A stretch of DNA of 64,000 bases from Acanthococcus lagerstroemiae (lineage: Eukaryota; Arthropoda; Insecta; Hemiptera; Eriococcidae), in contig CM063114.1 of NCBI GenBank assembly GCA_031841125.1, forward strand, positions 37,469,574-37,533,573. The letters run 5' to 3'. Under the pieces are notes generated by a model. That model saw nothing but the letters and a program-made list of their open reading frames with translations. It did no database searches and was not told the DNA's origin. Of this stretch, positions 55,880 to 64,000 are shown piece by piece; the first letter of the stretch is position 1; each line of letters begins with the position of its first letter. Made by a program: the position numbers and the translations under genes.

Positions 55880-57000
55880 GGATACGATAAAATACAATAT
55901 AAATTTATTTATTTATTTAACGTGGATTAGCGGCCGACCGACGCATAATTGGCTCGTCCAGTTTTGGGCATTGGTCTCCACCACCCTTTTCCATCTCGAT
56001 CTAATTTGGGCCACCCCCATCCAACCTGTGCCGACTCTCGCAACTAGCTCGTTCTGCCACCTGATTGGGGGGGGGGCGTCCTCTTTTTCTTTTGATTCCA
56101 TAGAGGGTCCACACTGACAACCTGTGTCCCCATTTCCGGCTTCCCTCCCTGGCCATGTGGCCCACATATTTGAATTTTGATTTTTTTTTATTGTGTACCC
56201 AATATCCATCATCTTAGTTTCCTTTATAATTCTTTCTCTCTTCACCTTGTCTTTAAAAGAGATAGCCAGGATACTGCGTAACATATGGAGTATTGTGTTG
56301 TTGTAGATCTTGTAATGTTTTTCTTGGTCATGGCCCAGGTCTGTGCCCTGTACGTGAGGACCGGGATCACACAGCTCTGGAGTACCCTTACCTTGGTCGA
56401 AATTTTCATTTTACTCTTGAACATATGTTTTTGGGCCCAGAAAACTTTCCACCCATTCGCAATACGCACACCTATTTCTGTATTCATTTTATTTTCCATC
56501 GGCATCTGTTGACGAAGGTAAGGGTACTCCGGGACGTTACTTATTGCAAGGTTGTCGCTCTGAGTCCCCTCTACCGTTTCATCCAATGTCATGATTCTTG
56601 TTTTTGCAGCATTCATTGTTAACCCTATCCCCAAGCATTCTCTGTTACGTTCCAGTATCATTTCTTTCAATTTCTGTAAGCTCCTCCCCAGCAGCACAAT
56701 GTCGTCCGCGAACCTTGAATTATTCAAGTATTCACCATCCACTTTCAAGCCTTTTTTGTCCCATTTGAGGCTGCGGAACACCTGCTCCAACATGCTGTTG
56801 AAGATATTCGGAGAGAGGGGATTGCCTTGCTTAATACCCCCCTCCCTGAATCTTCAATTCCCTGCCATTTTTGTCGGTTATTATATACAACGTCGAGTTT
56901 TTGTTGAAGTTGCTTAGTATTTTTATGAAGGTCGAGTGGACCCCCTGTTTTTCCAAGGCCATCCTCATTTTGTCACGATAGATGGTGTCGAAGACCTATC
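55880..57000 (-). pseudogene. RTE-like retrotransposon copy, reverse transcriptase part
   Basis: Read on the minus strand from 57,000: degraded RT, then GGIKQGNPLSPNIFN (motif B) near 56,840. Next comes MLEQVFRSLKWDKKGLK and SRFADDIVLLG (motif C with both aspartates) in the 183-codon frame 56,793-56,242. After a frame break near 56,245-56,285 the C-terminal tail continues with RERIIKETKMMDIGYTIKK, PPIRWQNELVARVG and GWMGVAQIRSRWKRVVE, typical of RTE-clade proteins. The 3' end carries an (AAAT)n-like tail at 55,900-55,920 on this strand. The copy is 5'-truncated near 57,000. It is not continuous with the endonuclease copy at 52.4-53.7 kb, which lies on the wrong side. Confidence 0.9.
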
Positions 57001-57918
57001 GACAATGTAAATATCGTTTCATATTTTTGGAAGATTGCAAAGCTCATTTTTGATTATCAGGGTGTCTCCCAATCATGAAAGTTATGAAAAAGTCATGAAT
57101 TGAAAGTCAGTGGATCGAGAACCTGATTGGGATTTTCGAGCTCAGCGACACAGAAACTCCGTAATTCCGAAGCTCGTTGGATTTTCCCATTAGACTAAAT
57201 CGGGAAAGGACAATATTTCCCCCTTCTTCCTGGAAATTATCGAAGTTCTTCTCATTTTAGAAATAGCAGAAATTTTTTTTTCTTTTTTTCTTTTCCGTTG
57301 GACGAAGATGTTCCCTTCGTGGCCCAAATTGGAATCAGATTAAAATTCTGACTGAAGTGTTGAACTCAGAATTCCGATACGTTGTTCAGTTTTCCAAGAT
57401 GATCGATTTTGCCTATTCAGTGGAATCATATTTAAATGGTAGTGTCGGGGGTTGATCCAACAATTTAATTTGATTTTTAAAGTGACCGACAGGAAAAATT
57501 CGAATTAATTTACGTTTGATTTTCTATTTTCAATAAATTTTTCCCATTTAAAGAAGTTGAATTTAAATTCTGGCATTTGTATGGGGGTCGGATTGTCAAA
57601 TGTAATTAAATTTTCGAAATCACAGGCTTAAAACTCCTATTCCTATACCTTGTTTAATTTTTGCAGCGAAGTCAGGTTGGATTATTTGAAAGACTTGAAT
57701 TTGGATGTTTAGTTTCAAATCAGAGTCGGATTAGAAATTCGATATTTTCGAACTCAACGACTCACAGTGGGAGATTTACGAATTTGACGCTGCAAAAGTC
57801 AAAAAATAAAGTTCCTGGAATAAGGTGAAAATTGCGTCCAGGTTTTTGTAATACACCAACTAGTAAACCAGCACAGTATCGCGACTATGGGTAGTCACCT
57901 GATTATACCATGCCACAA
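57001..57918. other. non-coding
   Basis: No gene was recognised. A stretch near 57,058-57,110 (gggtgtctcccaatcatgaa) resembles the gtcatgaaa-type words of short interspersed repeats elsewhere. Confidence 0.45.
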
Positions 57919-58185
57919 CAGGGACGTACCAATAGGGGGAGAGGGAAGCTTCCCTCGCTCCTTCCCCGTAGGAAATTTCTTACTCAGCAGTTGGGAAGAT
58001 TTACAATTTCAGTCAGCCGAAGTTGGGAAATTTCGGTAGAGTTGGAAAAATCAAACAAGTCAAAAGCTTATTTTTCTTTCTTGCTTTGACACTTGGGAAT
58101 TTTGAGGAATTTTGAGTTGAGAAGTTGGGACTTTCACCCCCCCCCCGTCCCGTCCCATAGGGAAAACTCTTCGGTACGTCCTTAA
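57919..58185. mobile_element. hAT-like MITE, copy 3 (decayed)
   Basis: It begins cagggacgtacc and ends near gtacgtcct. The interior shares caaacaagtcaaaagct and ttgacacttgggaattttga (in reverse orientation) with the copies at 13.6 and 35.2 kb. The right terminus is mutated, and no convincing 8-bp duplication remains. Confidence 0.65.
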
Positions 58186-58776
58186 GCAACATGATAAGAG
58201 TGTTTAACGCTGGTCTTTTCACTGCAAAATAGTGATTTGTATGTATATCACTGGGAAGAGAATTTCTTCATCTTTCATGTGGTTTCAATAGTTTCATAAT
58301 TTGGCCTAATTTTTTTTTTTTTTGAAATGGATACAAAATAAGTACAATTTTTATGTTAATTTGTATTACATTAAGGTCCAGAAGTAGGTTGTGCCAAAAT
58401 CTGCCAAAATTGTTCTAGTGGCATTAGTTTTATCTAAGCATGTGCTTCAAATGTCAAGTGGTACATTTTCCCGAAACGTCTCGCTTTTGCCAAAAATTAG
58501 GTTAAAAGACCATAAATGATGCTACTGAACTATTTTCTGATAAATTTAGTAAATTTGAGTTTTTCCTCACCCTTTACTTAATCAGTTGGAAAGTTCATAC
58601 CAATTTCTTTTTAATGTACTGTAATACGCGATTATTAACTGTGTTTTATAATAAAAGATCCTGGCTAATTGCACTGTATCGACCTAAAGCGAATCGAGTG
58701 GTAGGAAAGAGTTGTGAGAAAAATCTGTTTCAGGGTCCTAGAAACTTTTTAGGATCAATTTTCAGTCATGTACATA

Positions 58777-59055
58777 CAGGGGCGAAACTATAGGGAGGTA
58801 TGGGAGGTTGACCCCCCCCCCCAATAATTTGGCAATCAGCAAATTTTGAAAGTGTTCGTTTGAATTTTTTAGTTTTACGAAAGTTGGTTTGTTTGTTTTT
58901 CTCCAACTAGAAAATGTTTCGATTAAAAATTGGCAAATCTTTATTTTTATTTTTTTAAATTTTTTTGGTGAAGTTCTAGTTTAAAAAAAAAATAAATATT
59001 GTCAGCAAATTTTTCTTTTCTACCTCCCTAAAATGAAAGTCAAATTTCGTTTCTG
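58777..59055. repeat. family II repeat, inner part only
   Basis: This begins caggggcgaaactatagg and ends tttcgtttctg. The inside has ccccccccaataatttggca, atcagcaaattttgaaagtg and A/T runs. It shares these with 14,344-14,648, 60,044-60,306 and 61,068 onwards. The ends are weak inverted repeats. No target duplication was found. Confidence 0.55.
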
Positions 59056-59344
59056 AAAATGGAGTACCCTGGACTCCTGTCAGAGACTATAGTCAGTCAA
59101 AAGCCGAAAATTTCAATCTGAGTATCGAACTTTATCTGGAAGGTTGAAACAAAGCTGAAATGTGGAAGACATTTCGAAAATCTGAAAGTCGGTAGTAAAC
59201 GTTGAATTTCGAATTTTAATGACTATTCTGTTTTCACTGGATTCTCTGTTTGACCGAGAGCCTGAAATTAGAGAAAATTGAACATTTTATTAAAATCTAA
59301 AAGTTGAAAGCAAAAGACTTATTTTCCAATGGCACAGGCTGAAT

Positions 59345-59625
59345 TCAATGATAGATAAAAATTTAATATTAATAATTAACATTATAATTATTATTACATA
59401 AAAAAATTTAATTTAAATTACTTTGTTTAACCGCTATTGCTGGCACAAAATTTATCTATCTTAAATTTAATTATTAAATTTTAAATTAATTAAATCAAAT
59501 AATACATTATATTAAACAATATCATTTTTTATATATTTTATGTTTTTAATATTAAATAAATATATTTTACAACTTAATTTATTATAAATACAATACATTA
59601 TGTATATATATCCAACTATATATAC
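59345..59625. other. ~280-bp AT-rich insertion
   Basis: Nearly pure A/T sequence, apart from a short gccgctattgctggcac-like patch, interrupts a duplicated block. The second copy reads directly from gctgaatctgatag (60,663-60,676) to ttctattatttaattt (60,684 on), where the first has this insertion. It is either an inserted AT-rich element or an expansion. Confidence 0.5.
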
Positions 59626-59629
59626 ATAT

Positions 59630-60306
59630 GTTCTATTATTTAATTCATGGGATTTGGTCCTGGTGATTACAGGAAAGAAATTTAATCTGGAACAAAAGTC
59701 AGAATTCCACGTGTTTCTCTCATAAGAAGGAAAGAGAGCTTATGGCACGAATTCCCCTAATCCGATCGACCTAAAACGTTGTAGTGTGTTTTTTTTTTGG
59801 TTTTATTTTTTCATAATTATTATTATTTTATTTTATTGGAACCGGTTTAGGAGACGAATTAGAGGTAATTTAGGGGAAAAAGATCACCAAGACAAGAGTA
59901 AATAACGACCACCTTAATGTGTAAAAGAAGTTGTGCATCCCTATTAAGTATTCCTGACACCTTTCCAGCTTACCCTCCCAGACCAGGATATGCTCATGTG
60001 CCCAAATGTGAGTGCTTGGGGGATAAGATTCCAATTGCATTTGCATGGACAAAACTGTGGAGGGGATGAAACACCCCCAATAATTTAATGGTCGGCAAAT
60101 TTTGAAACTATTCATTTGAATTTTTTTATTTTCTGAGTACGTTTATTTGTTTATTTATTTATTTTATTTTTCAATTAAAAAATATTTTGATTACACCTCG
60201 GCAAATTTTCAGATTAAAAAAAAAATCGGGAATTTTTAGTTTTCAAAAAATACTTGTTTGTCGGTAAATTCCCCCCCCCCCCACTGAAAGTCAAGTATCG
60301 TCTCTG
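59630..60306 (+). repeat. duplicated repeat block, copy A (family II, copy 3)
   Basis: The block shares ttctattatttaatt, gaaagaaatttaatctggaa, aattcccctaatccgatcga, tccagcttaccctcccagac and gtgagtgcttgggggataag with 60,684-61,160. The same sequence occurs inverted at 14,650-14,790. It contains an inner MITE-like part at 60,044-60,306 with a C-run. No coding sequence. Confidence 0.75.
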
Positions 60307-60619
60307 TGTAGCCAACAATTTTTTTCAATTTTCTCTTGCAAGGTTAACAAATAGAGAAGGTTATGATCACATTCGAAAAATGAATGTTTGTCTCCATGTC
60401 GTTGTCGATTTCCAACACTCCAGCCGTTTCATATTTCTTCGCAATTAAAATAAATAAGTTCTGCTTTACAGCTGCTGCCTGAAAACCAACTTTCGTTTTT
60501 TGGTGAGCGCGTAGAAATCCCCCTAGCACCACTCTGGCTAGGGGCCTGGCGTAATGATGATTTTTTAAATGGTGTATCTCTGCCTAGGGGGCTCAGCCCC
60601 AGCTTGCTCCCATGGCTCT

Positions 60620-61160
60620 GTCTAAAAGTTGATAGCAAAAGACTTATTTTCCAATGTCACAAGCTGAATCTGATAGCAAAGGTTCTATTATTTAATTTAC
60701 GTGCTTTGGTCTTGATGAATATAGGAGAGAAATTTAGTCTGGAACAAAATCAAAACTCCATGTGTTTTTCCCATGAGAACGAAAAGGAGCTTGGAACACG
60801 GATTCCCCTAAATCCGATCGACCTAAAACTTTGTAGGTTTTTTTTATTGATTTCATTGGAACCAAATTAGGAGACAAATTAGAGGAAATTCTTAAGAGAA
60901 AAAGAAGATCACTAAGAGTTAATAAGAACCACCTTAATGGGTAAAGGAAGTTGTGTGTTCCTCTCAAGTATTCCTAATATCCTTCCAGCTTACCCTCCCA
61001 GACTAAGGTATGCTCATGGGCGCAAATGTGAGTGCTTGGGGGATAAGTTTCCAATCTGCATTTGCAAGGAACGAAACTATGGGGGGAGGGAGTGAAAAAA
61101 CCCAATAATTTGACAGTCGGCAAATTTTGAAACTGTTCATTTGAACTTTTCATTTTCTAA
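60620..61160 (+). repeat. duplicated repeat block, copy B (family II, copy 4)
   Basis: This is the direct repeat of copy A, ~1.02 kb downstream. It lacks the AT-rich 59,345-59,625 stretch. After ~61,160 (cattttctaagg) the similarity breaks off and a matching inner end resumes near 61,500-61,712. Confidence 0.75.
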
Positions 61161-61499
61161 GGTATAACGTTTTAAAGAAGCCTGAAAAAGTCTTGAACAA
61201 ATTCGGAAGATCCTTGAAGTCTCAGAGAAGTCTGAAAGAATCCTAAAAGTCTTACATAAGTTGGAGGAGGAGGTCTTGATGGGTCAAAAGAGTCTTATTA
61301 TCATAGTATTAAATGAATCCAAGAAACCTCTCGGATGGTATATGTTTGCACAAGGGCCAAGGAAGGAGAATGTCTGAAGCGGCTCACTATAAAAAAGTGG
61401 CTTCAAAAATAAGGTAAAAAGAAGAACGAAGGAAGGAAGAAAAATAAAGAGTAGAAAAAAGGCAGACTTTTTTTTAGGGTACAAGTACGTTCTCAAAAA
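61161..61499. other. non-coding insertion within family II copy 4
   Basis: A stretch rich in gaag and tctgaaa words interrupts the family II repeat. A short agtctgaaagaatcctaaaag-like theme repeats loosely. No gene. Confidence 0.4.
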
Positions 61500-61712
61500 T
61501 TAGTCCCGGGGCCCATATTTTGCTTCTGTTTTATTATTTTTTTTATTATTATTTTTTTCAATTACGAAATATGTTGAATGAAAAATTGGCAAATTTTCAA
61601 ATTTTTTAAAATGTTTTGTCGGCGAATTTTTAGTTTTCACAAAATATTCGTCGGCAAAGTTTCCTTCTCTACCCCCCCCCCCAACTGTAAGCCAAGTTTC
61701 GCCTCTGACTAT
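61500..61712. repeat. family II repeat, right end
   Basis: Sequence with aaaattggcaaattttcaaa, gtcggcgaatttttagtttt and a C-run ends gccaagtttcgcctctg. It matches the right ends of the other family II copies. Confidence 0.55.
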
Positions 61713-61849
61713 GTGTATCCTCAAGCTTTCCTCTCCCTTTGGTAAACAGTCAGCACCACCTACTGCCGATGGCTGGCTATGGGCCTGATTTGCGCTCTAC
61801 CAGATTCTTGGTCTCTAAAAAATATCTACAAAAGTAACATGCTTTTGGC

Positions 61850-62240
61850 AATAAAAAAGAAAATATGGGAATCGCATGTACACTACCGGTGCTAACGTAC
61901 GGGGCACAGACACGGGCCGCCACACAAGGCCAAAGTCTGAAGCTAGCCAGGATCCAGATTGCAATGGAGAGAGTTATAATCGGAGGGATAAATTGAGAGT
62001 TTTAAGGACTGTAGATTTGTCATGAAAAAACTGAAATTTGATTACGCGGGTAATGTTGTAAGATGGGGGATGGACAGGTGGGAAAGAAAAATTTTGGAAT
62101 GAGTACCCAAGTGAACAAAAAGAAATGTTGGGGGGATGATGAAATCAGGCAACATGCCGGTGTTGCCTGAGGAATAAACACCAGGGACAGGGGCCGCTGG
62201 AAAAGAGTGGGGGAGGCCTATGCTGAGCAATGGGTGCATT
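61850..62240 (+). pseudogene. RTE-like retrotransposon 3' fragment
   Basis: The plus strand encodes LPVLTYGAQTRA, then LKLARIQIAMERVIIGG. After breaks come pieces like GNVVRWGMDRWERKILEW, followed by a degraded tail ending near 62,240. These correspond to the region downstream of FADD in RTE-type proteins, as in the copies at 5.2-5.8 and 55.9-56.3 kb. It is a short 5'-truncated fragment with several stops. Confidence 0.75.
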
Positions 62241-63268
62241 AAATAAGTAAACTTTTATTTTAAGTAAACTAATATTAAAATGTACGAACGGGCTGTGAAA
62301 TAAAAAATGAAGAATCTACCGAAAACTCAGAAACAAGTTCTCCGACTTATGATACCTTTTCACAGAGCGCCTCACATACGCAAGACATTTTGCTTGTTTC
62401 CTTCGCTTTTGAAACAAGTTTGAAACAAAAACTTTGTTTTCCTTGTCGGCCTAAATTCAAAATTTCTATACGCCTAGAAAAAACGTGTCCAACACCTGAC
62501 GCCACTGAAAATCGCTCACTCACTCCAATACAACTTTGGTAGCAGGTTTTATTGATTTCGCGTCAACATGATGAACACAAATCCTCATGTCATGTGCAGA
62601 GAATATTCGTTGAATTTTCAGGTAAACTGACTACCAAAATACTCCACTGGGTTTCATCCTCCATCCTGCTCGGATCTCTTTACGTCAACAGAAGGTAGCG
62701 AATTTTCTTCGACTTCCTGCGACGTGCTCAAGCTCGATGAAAATACTTTTTTTTTGTCGTTGTTTTTTTCGTTTCGGCGCGTGGACTTATTCGTATTTAA
62801 AAGCATTATTAGAAGTCCATTCGCAGAAATCGTGATTAAGTTGTAACAATATAAATTAGTCGATTACTCGAACGAAAGAAGGAGGAAAAAAGTAACTCGC
62901 CAAGATTGCCTCTGTTGGCTCGAGTTATGAAATGTAGAATAATCCGCGAATTACGCCGTGTTCATGAATATTCAAAACCGAAAGAAGAAGAAAAATGAAA
63001 ATTTGCAACAAATTGTCTCATTTGTGTTCCCAAATTGGGAGGCGGTAAGAAAAAGCGTAAAACGCAAAACGAATTAAAAACTCGTTAAGTTCATTAAGGC
63101 CGGCGACGAAAATATTTTGTAGTTTTCATTTCGCTCGTTTGTACGGTATCGAGGAAAATTCATTAACCGCCGCCCAGGTTTAGTTTTTAATTTCGCCGGA
63201 TTAATTAGAAAGCGCGGCAAATCTGCAAGACGAAACCGTTAATTCATCTTCGGCAAAAAAGGCTTTAC
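62241..63268. other. non-coding
   Basis: No gene or repeat was recognised. GC content is close to the window average. Confidence 0.45.
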
Positions 63269-63915
63269 CTAATCGAGCAGCCTGTGTAAAAGCCTAGCGT
63301 GAAATCCGCAATAATCGCGAATCACTTCTTTCGAGCAGTCGGATTTATATGGAAAATGTAATAATTTGTATAAATATTTAGCTATATATACCAAAAATGT
63401 AGTAACATGTTTCCTTTTAGAATTTAGTAATCCATTTTGTAATATTTTTGTTATATTTGATTTTGTTGTTTCTAAAGTACCGTCAACAGTGGTAATATTG
63501 GACACTGGTGGTAATATTGACCATTCATGACTTGTTGTAGGAGTGCTAGTATTGTTATAATTAAAGTCACCTGGGGTAATATTGGACACTGGAGGTAATT
63601 CGGCCATTCATGACTTGTTGTAGGAGTGCTAGTATCGTCATAAGTAAAGTCATCTGGGGTAATATTGGACACGGGAGGTAATATCGGCCATTCATGGCTT
63701 GTAGGAGTGCTAGTATCGTTATACGTAAAGTCACCTGGGGTAATATTGGACACCGGAGGTAATATCAACCATTCATAACCTGTTGTAGAAGCGCTAGTAT
63801 CGTTATCGTCTGATATTATCACAGTCGACGGTATTAAAAATGATTTCTTCTGGTTTGATCTGTGGCAAAAATACATGCATGTAGAATGTTTCGCAAATTT
63901 TCGGAATTTTGACAT
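63269..63915 (-). CDS. tandem-repeat ORF, possible host exon
   Basis: I do not recognise this protein. On the minus strand the frame from 63,915 encodes a short cysteine-containing start, then ~28-aa repeats of the form PPVSNITPGDFTYNDTSTP with SHEWPIL between, four to five units. N-I-T and N-D-T-S are potential N-glycosylation sites, giving a mucin-like look. A 2-bp difference between units near 63,597-63,607 breaks the frame. The second frame continues through the remaining repeats to a non-repetitive end (LLNSKRKHVTTFLVYIAKYL ... LHRLLD) and stops at 63,269. A good acceptor (tatttttgccacag) occurs near 63,866, so this may be the last exon of a gene whose 5' part lies beyond the window. Alternatively it is a non-coding minisatellite. 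Confidence 0.4.
63480..63800. repeat. ~85-bp minisatellite, four units
   Basis: The unit contains ggggtaatattggacac, ggaggtaatatcggccattc and ggagtgctagtatcgttata. Successive units differ by substitutions and by small 2-6 bp gaps. It underlies the protein repeat of the minus-strand ORF. Confidence 0.85.
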
Positions 63916-64000
63916 GTATCTATGGCGGATTTAACAGGGCTGCAAGTGGACATTTGCTCCCTCCCCATGCTACAAAAATGAACCGAGTAAGTTCGCCTAA

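Overview
The window is eukaryotic, most likely from an insect. It is AT-rich and mostly non-coding, is crowded with transposable-element remains, and has no bacterial operons. The clearest host gene signal is three spliced exons of a Beaten-path-type immunoglobulin cell-adhesion gene (28,219-29,131, plus strand), a family known from arthropods. I cannot name the species.

The centrepiece is a complete Polinton/Maverick element at 36,147-51,665 (15.5 kb). It is a virus-like DNA transposon with near-identical ~1.5-kb terminal inverted repeats (TIRs), AG termini and a perfect 6-bp target duplication (gatagc). Left to right it holds: an unrecognised 261-aa gene carried inside both TIRs; a small 138-aa gene; a GC-richer island; a protein-primed type family B DNA polymerase; an FtsK/HerA-type packaging ATPase; a conserved arthropod-Polinton protein (DUF8207-like); a repeat-tailed helical protein; an rve integrase; a parvovirus-like phospholipase A2 protein; a lysine-rich minor-capsid (pVI-like) protein; an adenovirus-type cysteine protease; a penton-like minor capsid protein; the major capsid protein; and a 46-aa membrane-type ORF. 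All lie on the plus strand except the right TIR copy of the 261-aa gene. DNA replication (polymerase), integration (integrase) and particle formation (ATPase, protease, capsids, PLA2) are all represented, but most single-copy genes carry frame breaks. The TIR gene, the 138-aa gene, the ATPase and the 46-aa ORF are open. Two start-site motif classes are visible: one shared by the TIR gene, the 138-aa gene and the polymerase, and a TATAAATG type at most of the other genes.

Left of the Polinton lie tandem duplications (0.3-0.7 kb), a 2.7-kb inverted-repeat element containing an RTE-like retrotransposon fragment (4-6.6 kb), a ~700-bp direct repeat pair (7.5-9.6 kb), Jockey/R1-like and RTE-like retrotransposon fragments (10.7-11.4, 15.6-16.4, 19.4-20.0 kb), a ~293-bp satellite array of about 13 units (20.3-24.1 kb), a 3.5-kb TA-flanked inverted-repeat element (24.2-27.7 kb), the beat-like exons, a 3.3-kb foldback element with a 9-bp target duplication (30.9-34.2 kb), and hAT-type MITEs (13.6 and 35.2 kb). 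Right of it lie two partial minus-strand RTE-like copies (endonuclease part at 52.4-53.7 kb, reverse-transcriptase part at 55.9-57.0 kb), more MITEs and duplicated repeats (57.9-61.7 kb), a plus-strand RTE 3' end (61.9-62.2 kb), and at the right edge a minus-strand ORF with ~28-aa tandem repeats that may be a host exon.

The window reads as an intronic or intergenic repeat sink around a beat-family gene. Its one coherent multigene system is the Polinton.
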